The position numbers and the translations under genes were made by a program. This document shows positions 35,186-46,984 of a DNA stretch of 64,000 nt, one piece after another; within the stretch, counting starts at the first letter, position 1, and every line of letters starts with the position of its first letter. The notes beneath the pieces are model-generated. The model was given only the letters and a program-made list of their open reading frames with translations. It was not told the origin of the DNA and did no database searches. This DNA comes from Rutidosis leptorrhynchoides (taxonomy: Eukaryota > Streptophyta > Magnoliopsida > Asterales > Asteraceae). The stretch lies in the NCBI RefSeq assembly GCF_046630445.1, contig NC_092337.1, positions 362,148,001 through 362,212,000 on the forward strand, in the 5' to 3' direction.

Positions 35186-35620
35186 TTATGCTGCTGATGC
35201 TGCTGCTGGTGTTTGTAATCTCTGCACCATATTCTCCAAAGCCACTACCCGAGCGCGAAGCTCGTTGACTTCTTCTATTACACCGGGGTGATTGTCGGTT
35301 CGGACGAGCGGATAAATAAAATCTAAAATTTGATGTAATATATAATCGTGACGAGATACTCTGGAAATGAGCGAGAAAATGGTGTTTCGGACAGGTTCGC
35401 CGGTAAGTGCTTCAGGTTCTTCATCAAGAGGGCAATGTGGTGGATGGAAGGGATCACCTTCTTCTTGTCTCCAATGATTGAGGAGGCTACAAACCCATCC
35501 CCAATTCATCCAGAATAGGTGATGACTGATTGGTTGATCTATTCCGGTCACACTGCTTTCGGAGCTTGAATGGGATTCCATTTCGGAATCTGAGTGACTT
35601 GAACTGATGACGAATTCCAT
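35186..35620 (-). CDS. E4 small gag-like protein (144 codons) with C-terminal coiled coil
   Basis: This is the only intact ORF belonging to E4, about 500 bases inside the 5' LTR where gag is expected. The Ser/Glu-rich start (SSSHSDSEMESHSSSESS) leads to a conserved core (DEEPEALTGEPVRNTIFSLI, then SRHDYILHQILDFI). It ends in a probable coiled coil (EEVNELRARVVALENMVQRL) and a short Ala-rich tail. Broken homologues occupy the same position in E5 (52401-52935) and E7 (62930-63190). I see no zinc knuckle or enzymatic motif. A structural, particle-joining role is plausible; that is inference. The intact frame, while two relatives are broken, could reflect its younger age. Confidence 0.65.
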   Translation of the reverse strand: MEFVISSSHSDSEMESHSSSESSVTGIDQPISHHLFWMNWGWVCSLLNHWRQEEGDPFHPPHCPLDEEPEALTGEPVRNTIFSLISRVSRHDYILHQILDFIYPLVRTDNHPGVIEEVNELRARVVALENMVQRLQTPAAASAA

Positions 35621-35693
35621 TTCGTACGATTGGATAAAGGATTTTTTTTCGATATGAAATGATTTTGCTAACGAATGGTATTCTAATTACATA

Positions 35694-35696
<3 letters not shown>

Positions 35697-35776
<80 letters not shown>
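35697..35776. repeat. (AT)n microsatellite in E4
   Basis: Pure AT repeat between the gag-like ORF and the leader. Confidence 0.97.
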
Positions 35777-35778
<2 letters not shown>

Positions 35779-36025
35779 TCAAAAGATTTCGTAGATTACG
35801 GAGGACTTTGCGGGATATGTCAGGCAAAGTTTAAAGTAACAGATACGATAAGATATGATTTAGCAGATATGCTAAGATATGAATTTTTGTCTATACACTA
35901 TTCATGCAATCAATACAGCAAGACGTGTCTTAGACTAAAAATGATAAGCAGGTAATTTCCTGAGGATGATAAGTAGTTAATTTTGGACACAAAATGATAA
36001 GCAAAAATTTTGACATGCAGATACG

Positions 36026-36120
36026 GTCGAAGTCCAGACTCACTAATGCATCCTATCGACTTATCAGTTAGACACACTAATGCAGACCTGGTTCGCTAAG
36101 ACCACCGCTCTGATACCAAC
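36026..36120 (-). other. E4 primer-binding site and conserved leader
   Basis: The minus strand reads TGGTATCAGAGC at 36118-36107, a perfect initiator tRNA-Met site two bases from the 5' LTR. The next roughly 80 bases match the leaders of E1, E3, E5 and E7. The stretch 35777-36025 before it shows nothing else. Confidence 0.93.
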
Positions 36121-38062
36121 TGAAAGGACCCGTTCATATACACTATAAACGATTCACAATAGTTGATTACATTGCGAGGTATTTGACCTCTATATGATAC
36201 ATTTTATAAACATTGCATTCGTTTTTAAAAGACAAACTTTCTTTACATCGAAAATTGACAGGCATGCATACCATTTCATAATATCCACTATCCAACTATA
36301 AATTGATTTAATAATAATCTTTGATGAACTCAATGACTCGAATGCAACGTTCTTCGAAATATGCTATGAAAGACTCCAAGTAATATCTTTAAAATGAGCA
36401 AATGCACAGCGGAAGATTTCTTTAACACCTGAGAATAAACATACTTTAAAGTGTCAACCAAAAGGTTGGTGAGTTCATTAGTTTATCATAATCATTTATT
36501 TCCATCATTTTAATAGACCACAAAAATTTCATTTTCAGTTCTCATAAATATACGTCCCATGCATAGAGACAAAAATAATCATTCATATGGTGAACACCTG
36601 GTAACCGATATTAACTAGATACATATAAGAATATCCCCTATCATTCCGAGATCCTCCTTCGGACATGATATAAATTTCGAAGTACTGAAGCATCCGGTAC
36701 TTTGGATGGGGTTTGTTAGGCCCAATAGATCTATCTTTAGGATTCGCATCAATTAGGGTGTCTGTTCCCTAATTCTTAGATTACCAGACTTAATAAAAAG
36801 GGGCATATTCGATTTCGATAATTCAACCATAGAATGTAGTTTCACATACTTGTGTCTATTTCGTAAAACATTTATAAAAGTTGCGCATGTATTCTCAGCC
36901 CAAAAATATAAAGGGTAAAAAGGCAAATGAAACTCACCATACTGTATTTCGTAGTAAAAATACATATAACGGCATTGAACAAGTGCAAGGTTGGCCTCGG
37001 ATTCACGAACCTAAATTAATTATATATATTTATATGTTGGTCAATATTTGTCTAACAAATTAGGTCAAGTCATAGTGTACCACAATCCTAATGCTCGAGA
37101 CTAATATGCATAAGTCAACAAAAGTAAATTTGACTCAAAATAATTTCCAAAAATCTATACATGATTAATATATAGTTTAAATATCGTCGTTTTATATTTT
37201 TAAATATTTTTAAAATATTTATTAGAGTAAATAATATAATTTATTTATTAATAAATAAAATTTTATATTAAATTTATATAATAAAATATACTTTTATATA
37301 TATTAAGTAATAAAATTTATAGGGTTCATTTAATATCATAAAGATAATATGATAGGTATTATTAAAGTAAGTTTTTACACGTAGTAAAATATGTTTGTAT
37401 CACATATTTATTTGATAAAATAATATCTATAATGATAGTAAGTAAAAGTTGTATTATTTTGTAATAATAATTATTATTATAAAAATATCAATATTTATAA
37501 TTACTAAGATGACATTATGATAAAATGATAATTCTAATTATGATAACTTTAATATTTACGATAATTTTTAATATTATCTTTAAAATAATAATTCTATTTA
37601 AAATAATAATAATAATGATATTTTATAGTAACAATGACATTTCTATTAAAATGATAATTTTTGTTAAAATGATAGTTTTAATACTAACGATACTTTTAAG
37701 AATAATAGTAATGATAAAAATAATAAGAACGATAATTTTATCTAAATTAATATCTTATAATATTTTAATTTCATCATGATACTCTTACTCATTATTTCCT
37801 AATCATTTTGTTTAATAGCTTTTAATCGTCTTTTATATCGTGTTCATAATAATGATAATAATAGTAATCAAAATATTTAAGTGTTACAATTATTTGTTTT
37901 AATTACACTAATATTAATAATGATAGTTACTATAATATTATTAACGATAATACTAATAATTATCTTAATGATAATATAGTAATAATAATAATAACAATAA
38001 CAATAACCATTTTTAAATAATGATATATATATATTAATAATGATAATAATAATAATAATACA

Positions 38063-38116
<54 letters not shown>

Positions 38117-39790
38117 TGGATAATAATAATAATAATACTAATTATAACTTTAACGATAATAACGATAGTAATAAAAAAAACAATTTTTAATGATAAATCC
38201 CTTTTATTGATAAAGATAATAATAATGATAATAATAAGATAAAACTAGAACGACGATAAAAACGACGATAATAATAATCATTTTTATTAAAAATATCGAA
38301 AATTCAATTGATTATAACTTCTAATCCGTTCATCGAAACCATTCGATATCTAAAGGAAAAGTTCTTAATTTTTCGCTAGCTTTCCAAGGACATGCATATC
38401 TTATACCTTATCTCAACCGCAAGTGTAACTAATTCAAGATTCAACCTAACCTGTCTAAGGGCAATATCAAAAGTACAAGCATGCATAATCCTAAATACTC
38501 GAGCACTAGTCAGGGATACACTATTAGTATGTAAAAGTTAAATTATGAGTACTCACGTATCAATATTGAGATTCAATATTGCAGGAAAGGTACGTAGACG
38601 CAACGGAAATGATAAACACTATATTGACCTCACGAGCATACCCATGAACCATACTCAATCACCTCCATAGCTATAACCCATAATTTCCTTAATCCTATCC
38701 TACTCGAAAAACAATTTCGAAATCACTCGGACAACACTCCGTCGTAATATTTTATGTATACTAATAATATCTTGAAATAATACGGAGTAAATATATATAT
38801 GTAAATCGATTGAGAGAGTTTAGAGAAAAATATTTTCAAGTTTCTATGAAATAATGAAACCTATTGAATTCTATTTATAATAGATTTTTGAATTATTAAA
38901 GTGAATTATTAAAGTATGAATTATTAAAGTGAATTATTAAGGTATGAATTATTAAAGTGAATTATTAAAATATGAATTATTAAAGTGAATTATTAAAGTA
39001 TAAATTATTAAAGTATGAATTATTAAAGTGAATTATTAAAGTTAAAGTAAAGTAAAAATAAAGTAAAGGTAAAGTTTAAGTATAGTAAAAGTATAAAACT
39101 ATGTACGTATTATACGCGTATAAATATATATAATATTAATTTAAATCGTTATATATATTTAATAAAATAAAATATAAATATCGTTATCTTTATCATACTA
39201 GTTAAGTAATGAGTTGTCAAAAGTGGTTCTAGATATTTATAAAACTTATATAAGTTTTAATAATAAAGTTCTTTTTAAACTGAAAACGTTTTTGTACGTT
39301 TGAAACTAAATAGATCAATCGAGTCTTTATGAGATTCAATCTTTCACTATCCTTTGTCTAGTTCTCAATGATTGACAATTTGTTCTTATTTATAAATTAC
39401 TTTACCATTTTCCGAATATTGTTAAAATGGAAAGATTTCTCAAATCAACGTGGGCCTTTCAACAGAGACTTGTAATCATAATTTAATATATCTGATAATT
39501 CAATCATTTGATCTTATCTTCTAATTCCATTATTTTGAAACAGATACAATCATATAAAGTATTTAATCTAATATTTTGTTTACGTTTCAAGTTATAATAT
39601 ATATACACATATACATATATAATCATATTCGTTTAATGGTTCGTGAATCGTTGGAACTTGGTCGAGGTTGAATGAATGTATGAACATAGTTTAAAATTCT
39701 TGAAATTTAACTTAACAAATATTGCTTATTGTGTCGGAAACATATAAAGATTAAAGTTTAAATTTGGTTGGAAATTTCCGGGTTGTCACA
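36121..39790 (-). repeat. E4 5' LTR (3670 bp)
   Basis: The copy of 21318-24905 next to the primer-binding site. It retains 118 bp (38717-38834) missing from the other LTR, and carries shorter AAT (38043-38104) and similar minisatellite (38889-39042) arrays. It ends CA at 39790, before TAGAT. Confidence 0.95.
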
Positions 39791-42013
39791 TAGATGTACA
39801 GAAATAAATCGATAAATATTATCTTGAATCAATCCACGACCCAGTGTATACGTATCTCAGTATTGATCACAACTCAAACTATATATATTTTGGAATCAAT
39901 CTCAACCCTGTATAGCTAACTCCAACACTCACATATAGAGTGTCTATGGTTGTTCCGAAATATATATAGATGTGTCGACATGATAGGTCGAAACATTGTA
40001 TACGGTATCTCAAGATTACATAATATATAATACAAGTTGATTAAGTTATGGTTGGAATAGATTTGTTACCAATTTTCACGTAGCTAAAATGAGAAAAATT
40101 ATCCAATCTTGTTTTACCCATAACTTCTTCATTTTAAATCCGTTTTGAGTGAATCAAATTGCTATGGTTTCATATTGAACTCTTTTTTATGAATCTAAAC
40201 AGAAAAAGTATAGGTTTATAGTCAGAAAAATAAGTTACAAGTCATTTTTGTAAAGGTAGTCATTTCAGTCGAAAGAACGACGTCTAGATGACCAATTTAG
40301 AAAACATACTTCCACTTTGAGTTTAACCATAATTTTTGGATATAGTTTCATGTTCATAATAAAAATCATTTTCTCAGAATAAAAATTTTTAAATCAAAGT
40401 TTATCATAGTTTTTAATTAACTAACCCAAAACAGCCCGCGGTGTTACTACGACGGCGTAAATCCGGTTTTACGGTGTTTTTTGTGTTTCCAGGTTTTAAA
40501 TCATTAAGTTAGCATATCATATAGATATAGAGCATGTGTTTAGTTGATTTTAAAAGTCAAGTTAGAAGGATTAACTTTTGTTTGCGAACAAGTTTAGAAT
40601 TAACTAAACTATGTTCTAGTGATTACAAGTTTAAACCTTCGAATAAGATAGCTTTATATGTATGAATCGAATGATGTTATTAACATCATTACTACCTTAA
40701 GTTCCTTGGATAAACCTACTGGAAAAGAGAAAAATGGATCTAGCTTCAACGGATCCTTGGATGGCTCGAAGTTCTTGAAGCAGAATCATGACACGAAAAC
40801 AAGTTCAAGTCAGATCATCACTTGAAATAAGATTGTTATAGTTATAGAAATTGAACCAAAGTTTGAATATGATTATTACCTAGTATTAGAATGATAACCT
40901 ACTGTAAGAAACAAAGATTTCTTGAGGTTGGATGATCACCTTACAAGATTGGAAGTGAGCTAGCAAACTTGAAAGTATTCTTGATTTTATGTAACTAGAA
41001 CTTGTAGAATTTATGAAGAACACTTAGAACTTGAAGATAGAACTTGAGAGAGATCAATTAGATGAAGAAAATTGAATAATGAAAGTGTTTGTAGGTGTTT
41101 TTGGTCGTTGGTGTATGGATTAGATATAAAGGATATGTAATTTTGTTTTCATGTAAATAAGTCATGAATGATTACTCATATTTTTGTAATTTTATGAGAT
41201 ATTTCATGCTAGTTGCCAAATGATGGTTCCCACATGTGTTAGGTGACTCACATGGGCTGCTAAGAGCTGATCATTTTAGTGTATATACCAATAGTACATA
41301 CATCTAAAAGCTGTGTATTGTACGAGTACGAATACGGGTGCATACGAGTAGAATTGTTGATGAAACTGAACGAGGATGTAATTGTAAGCATTTTTGTTAA
41401 GTAGAAGTATTTTGATAAGTTTATTGAAGTCTTTCAAAAGTGTATAAATACATATTAAAACACTACATGTATATACATTTTAACTGAGTCGTTAAGTCAT
41501 CGTTAGTCGTTACATGTAAGTGTTGTTTTGAAACCTTTAGGTTAACGATCTTGTTAAATGTTGTTAACCCAATGTTTATAATATCAAATTAGATTTTATA
41601 TTATTATATTATCATGATATTATCATGTATGAATATCTCTTAATATGATATATATACATTAAATGTCTTTACAATGATAATCGTTACATATATGTCTCGT
41701 TTAAATATCATTAAGTTAGTAGTCTTGTTTTTACATATGTAGTTCATTGTTAATATACTTAATGATATGTTTACTTATCATAGTATCATGTTAAATATAT
41801 ATATATATCCATATATATGTCATCATATAGTTTTTACAAGTTTTAACGTTCGTGAATCACCGGTCAACTTGGGTGGTCAATTGTCTATATGAAACATATT
41901 TCAATTAATCAAGTCTTAACAAGTTTGATTGCTTAACATGTTGGAAACATTTAATCATGTAAATATCAATCTCAATTAATATATATAAACATGGAAAAGT
42001 TCGGGTCACTACA
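39791..42013 (-). repeat. E3 3' LTR, second part (with E4 duplication TAGAT at 39791-39795)
   Basis: It resumes at TAGATGTACAG exactly where 21317 stopped and continues to CACTACA at 42013. It corresponds to about 49651-51882 of the right LTR. Confidence 0.94.
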
Positions 42014-42026
42014 GTACCTACCCGTT
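42014..42026 (-). other. E3 polypurine tract
   Basis: AACGGGTAGGTAC on the minus strand, adjoining the 3' LTR, as in E1, E2 and E4. Confidence 0.9.
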
Positions 42027-42048
42027 AAATAAATTTCGTCCCGAAATT

Positions 42049-42861
42049 TTAAGCTGTTGAAGGTGTTGACGAATCTTCTGGAAATAGATGCGAGTATTTC
42101 TTCTTCATCTGATCTTCACGCTCCCAGGTGAACTCGAGTCCTCTACGAGCATTCCATCGAATCTTAACAATTGGTATCTTGTTTTGCTTAAGTCTTTTAA
42201 CCTCACGATCCATTATTTCGACGGGTTCTTCGATGAATTGAAGTTTTTCGTTGATTTGGATTTCATCTAACGGAATAGTGAGATCTTCTTTAGCAAAACA
42301 TTTCTTCAAATTCGAGACGTGGAAAGTGTTATGTACAGCCGCGAGTTGTTGAGGTAACTCAAGTCGGTAAGCTACTGGTCCGACACGATCAATAATCTTG
42401 AATGGTCCAATAAACCTTGGATTTAATTTCCCTCGTTTACCAAATCGAACAACGCCTTTCCAAAGTACAACTTTAAGCATGACCATCTCTCCAATTTCAA
42501 ATTCTATATCTTTTCTTTTAATGTCAGCGTAGCTCTTTTGTCGACTTTGGTCGGTTTTCAACCGTTGTTGAATTTGGATGATCTTCTCGGTAGTTTCTTG
42601 TATAATCTCCGGACCCGTAATCTGTCTATCCCCCACTTCACTCCAACAAATCGGAGACCTGCACTTTCTACCATAAAGTGCTTCAAACGGCGCCATCTCA
42701 ATGCTTGAATGGTAGCTGTTGTTGTAGGAAAATTCTGCTAACGGTAGATGTCGATCCCAACTGTTTCCGAAATCAATAACACATGCTCGTAGCATGTCTT
42801 CAAGCATTTGTATCGTCCTTTCGCTCTGCCCATCAGTTTGTGGATGATAGGCAGTACTCAT
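42049..42861 (-). pseudogene. E3 integrase C-terminal part and chromodomain-like tail
   Basis: 270 codons homologous to the end of E2 gag-pol: [13 protein letters not shown] with the catalytic Glu, the [11 protein letters not shown] block, and a chromodomain-like [14 protein letters not shown] region read here as [14 protein letters not shown]. It is in a different frame from the upstream pieces because one base is missing near 42941-42947 relative to E2 (in the ISIIS stretch before the second catalytic Asp). Confidence 0.9.
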
Positions 42862-43061
42862 GTCTAGACGAGTTCCTAATGCTTGCTGTAATGTCTGCCA
42901 GAATCTTGAAATAAATCTTCCATCCCTATCAGAGATAATAGAGTTGGTATTCCATGTCTGGAGACGACTTTCTTCAAATACAGTCGTGCTAACTTCTCCA
43001 TCTTGTCATCTTCTCTTATTGGCAGGAAGTGTGCTGATTTGGTGAGACGATCAACTATTAC

Positions 43062-43655
43062 CTAAATAGTATCAAAACCACTTGCAGTCCTTGGCAATTT
43101 AGTGATGAAATCCATGGTAATGTTTTCCCATTTCCATTCCGGGATTTCGGGTTGTTGAAGTAGACCTGATGGTTTCTGATGCTCAGCTTTGACCTTAGAA
43201 CACGTCAAACATTCTCCTACGTATTTAGCAACATCGGCTTTCATACCCGGCCACCAAAAATGTTTCTTGAGATCCTTGTACATCTTTCCCGTTCCAGGAT
43301 GTATTGAGTATCTGGTTTTATGAGCTTCTCTAAGTACCATTTCTCTCATATCTCCAAATTTTGGTACCCAAATCCTTTCAGCCCTATACCGGGTTCCGTC
43401 TTCCCGAATATTAAGATGCTTCTCCGATCTTTTGGGTATTTCATCCTTTAAATTTCCCTCTTTTAAAACTCCTTGTTGCGCCTCCTTTATTTGAGTAGTA
43501 AGGTTATTATGAATCATTATATTCATAGATTTTACTCGAATGGGTTCTTTGTCCTTCCTGCTCAAGGCATCAGCTACCACATTTGCCTTCCCCGGGTGGT
43601 AACGAATCTCAAAGTTGTAATCATTCAATAATTCAATCCACCTTCGCTGCCTCAT
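43062..43655 (-). pseudogene. E3 RNase H end and integrase zinc-binding domain
   Basis: This fragment runs from the end of RNase H ([13 protein letters not shown]) through the HHCC domain ([11 protein letters not shown] to CLTCSK) to the first integrase Asp. It is closed by a TAG at 43062-43064 where E2 has Trp. It is in the same frame as 43845-46643. A TAA at 43683-43685 (Gln in E2) separates it from the upstream piece. Confidence 0.9.
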
Positions 43656-43844
43656 ATTCAGTTGTTTCTGATTAAATATGTGTTAAAGACTTTTGTGGTC
43701 AGTATATATATTACTTTTGACCCCATATAAGTAGTGCCTCCAAGTCTTTAATTCAAAAACAATAGCACCTAATTCCAAATCATGCGTCGTATAATTTTGT
43801 TCGTGAATCTTCAATTGTCTAGACGTATAAGCAATCACCTTCGT

Positions 43845-45763
43845 TCATTGCATTAATACACAACCGAGACCTTGCTTTGATGCGTCACAATAAATCACAA
43901 AATCATCATTCCCTTCAGGCAATGACAATATAGGTGTCGTAGTTAACTTTTCCTTCAATAACTGAAACGCTTTCTCTTGTTCATCATTCCATTCAAATTT
44001 CTTCCCTTTATGCGTTAATGCAGTCAAGGGTTTTGCTATTCTGGAAAAGTCTTGGATGAACCTTCTGTAGTAACCAGCTAGTCCTAAAAACTGGCGTATG
44101 TGTTTCGGAGTTTTCGGGGTTTCCCACTTTTCAACAGTTTCTATCTTTGCCGGATCCACCTTAATACCTTCTTTGTTCACTATGTGACCGAGGAATTGAA
44201 CTTCTTCCAACCAAAATGCACACTTTGAAAACTTAGCGTACAATTCTTCCTTCCTCAATACTTCTAACACCTTTCTCAAATGTTCACCGTGTTCTTGGTC
44301 ATTCTTTGAGAAAATAAGTATGTCATCAATGAAAACAATGACAAACTTGTCAAGGTATGGTCCACACACTCGGTTCATAAGGTCCATGAACACAGCTGGT
44401 GCATTAGTTAAACCAAACGGCATGACCATAAACTCGTAATGACCGTAACGTGTTCTGAAAGCAGTCTTTGGAATATCATCTTCTTTCACCCGCATTTGAT
44501 GATACCCGGAACGTAAGTCAATCTTTGAATAAACAGACGAGCCTTGTAGTTGATCAAATAAGTCGTCGATTCTCGGTAGTGGGTAGCGGTTCTTGATGGT
44601 AAGTTTGTTCAACTCTCGGTAGTCGATACACAACCTGAATGTACCATCTTTCTTCTTGACAAACAAAACAGGAGCTCCCCACCGTGATGTGCTTGGTCGA
44701 ATGAAACCATGCTCTAAAAGTTCTTGTAATTGGCTTTGCAGTTCTTTCATCTCGCTGGGTGCGAGTTTGTAAGAAGCACGAGCTATTGGTGCAGCTCCTG
44801 GTACAAGATCTATTTGAAATTCAACGGATCGATGTGGGGGTAATCCCGGTAATTCTTTCGGAAATACATCGGGAAATTCTTTTGCGACGGGAACATCATT
44901 GATGCTCTTTTCTTCAGTTTGTACTTTCTCGACGTGTGCTAGAACAGCATAGCAACCTTTTCTTATTAGTTTTTGTGCCTTCAAATTACTAATAAGATGT
45001 AGCTTCGTGTTGCCCTTTTCTCCGTACACCATTAAGGGTTTTCCTTTTTCTCGTATAATGCGAATTGCATTTTTGTAACAAATGATCTCTGCTTTCACTT
45101 CTTTCAACCAGTCCATACCGATTATCACATCAAAACTCCCTAACTCTACTGGTATCAAGTCAATCTTAAATGTTTCGCTAACCAGTTTAATTTCTTGATT
45201 CCGACATATATTATCTGCTGAAATTAATTTACCATTTGCTAATTCAAGTAAAAATTTACTATCTAAAGGCGTCAATGGACAACTTAATTTAGCACAAAAA
45301 TCTCTACTCATATAGCTTCTATCTGCACCCGAATCAAATAAAACGTAAGCAGATTTATTGTCAATAAGAAACGTACCCGTAACAAGCTCCGGGTCTTCCT
45401 GTGCCTCTGCCGCATTAATATTGAAAACTCTTCCGCGGCCTTGTCCATTTGTGTTCTCCTGGTTCGGGCAATTTATAATAATGTGGCCCGGTTTTCCACA
45501 TTTATAACAAACTACATTGGCATAACTTGCTCCAACTCTACTTGCTCTGCCATTACTCGTTCCGACACCATTTGTTCCTTTCGTTCTATTAACCCCTGGT
45601 CCGTAGACCTCACACTTCGCTGCGCTATGACCATTTCTTTTACACTTGTTGCAAAATTTGGTGCAGAACCCCGAGTGATACTTTTCACACCTTTGGCATA
45701 GCTGCTTCTGATTGTTGTTGTTGTTGTGGTTATTATTGTTGTTGGGATGATAGTTGTAGTTGC

Positions 45764-45809
<46 letters not shown>

Positions 45810-46406
45810 GGGCCGTTTGTTGTAGTTGCGATTGATGTTGCGATTGTTGGGATAATGGTTGCGATTATTGTTGTAATTGCTGTTGTTGTTGTATTGGTGA
45901 TTCTTATCACCGTTTTCCTCCCACTTTCTTTTGACTTGCTTCACATTGGCCTCTTCAGCAGTCTGTTCTTTAATTCTTTCTTCAATCTGGTTCACTAGTT
46001 TGTGAGCCATTCTACATGCCTGTTGTATGGAGGCGGGCTCGTGTGAACTTATATCTTCTTGGATTCTTTCCGGTAATCCTTTCACAAACGCGTCGATCTT
46101 CTCTTCCTCATCTTCGAATGCTCCCGGACACAATAGGCACAATTCTGTGAATCGTCTTTCGTACGTGGTAATATCAAATCCTTGGGTTCTTAACCCTCTA
46201 AGTTCTGTCTTGAGCTTATTGACCTCGGTTATGGGATGGTACTTCTCGTTCATCAAGTGCTTGAATGCTGACCACGGTAGTGCGTACGCATCATCTTGCC
46301 CCACTTGCTCTAGATAGGTATTCCTCCATGTTAACGCAGAACCTGTGAAGGTATGCGTAGCGTACTTCACTTTGTCCTCTTCAGTACACTTACTTATGGC
46401 AAACAC
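43845..46406 (-). pseudogene. E3 gag core to RNase H fragment (853 codons)
   Basis: This is the longest open piece of E3 gag-pol. It contains most of the gag core ([12 protein letters not shown], Arg where E2 has the second Trp), a long Asn-rich linker, zinc clusters ([12 protein letters not shown], and an intact [14 protein letters not shown]), protease ([11 protein letters not shown]), reverse transcriptase ([11 protein letters not shown]) and the start of RNase H ([15 protein letters not shown]). A TGA at 43845-43847, where E2 has an Arg codon (CGA), ends it. Upstream, a TGA at 46425-46427 replaces a Trp. Confidence 0.93.
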
Positions 46407-46424
46407 CGATTCGACCTTCTCGGT

Positions 46425-46643
46425 TCACCGTTTCAATCCGATCGGTCCTTCGGTTCCATCAAATTCTAAAGGTTTGCAGGCAGTGAATTCTTTGTAGGTG
46501 CATCCTACACGATTTCCTGTACTGCTAGATCCAAGGTTATTGTTGGTATGTAGCGCAGCCTGTACTGCGGCTATGTTTGAAGCTAGAAAAGTACGGAATT
46601 CCTCTTCATTCATATTCACGGTGTGTCAAGTAGTCGGTGCCAT
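46425..46643 (-). pseudogene. E3 gag N-terminus
   Basis: The gag start at ATG 46641-46643 is followed after five codons by a TGA (46626-46628; CGA in E2). The frame then runs to another TGA at 46425-46427. The protein matches the E2 gag N-terminus (EEFRTFLASNIAAVQAAL). Confidence 0.88.
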
Positions 46644-46775
46644 TTCCTTCAAAATTATCAAATGGAACAAGTTAATCATACAGAATATTAAGAGTAGTTA
46701 ATAGTATTTCGTAGCATAATATGAACTCATTTATAAAAACTTTTTCTTCATATTAGCGTTTTATAAGTTTAAATT

Positions 46776-46794
46776 CGGGTAGTAACTACCCGTT
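46776..46794 (-). other. E3 internal palindromic copy of the polypurine tract
   Basis: The minus strand reads AACGGGTAGTTACTACCCG, one base different from E2. It lies between the F-box ORF and gag; 46644-46984 otherwise shows nothing. Confidence 0.83.
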
Positions 46795-46984
46795 AAGTTC
46801 ATACTTAGTAGCTAATATACAATTCAACTACTACAATTCTATATGAAAAACTGATTATAATAATATTTCGCGTTCAAACTTTTATACAATATTTTACAAA
46901 CTTACAATACCGCTTATTTTACATAAAGAATGAAATATAGCACACAATAACTTTGATACAAGATAGTTGTGAAGATAATTCTAG

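Larger units (their letters stand above)
21318..39790 (-). mobile_element. E4: non-autonomous LTR retrotransposon, minus strand
   Basis: It has two LTRs (21318-24905 and 36121-39790; TG...CA), a polypurine tract at 24906, a perfect initiator-tRNA primer-binding site at 36107-36118, and target duplications TAGAT. The internal region, after removing the LINE and the solo LTR, is about 4.5 kb. It contains no recognisable protease, reverse transcriptase or integrase, only a 144-codon gag-like ORF and an antisense zinc-knuckle fragment. It therefore depends on enzymes supplied by other elements. Its leader is shared with E1 and E3. Confidence 0.92.

Noticed and set aside
38717..38834. MITE insertion in the right E4 LTR
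   Set aside because: No terminal inverted repeats or target duplication. A microhomology deletion in the left LTR explains it better.
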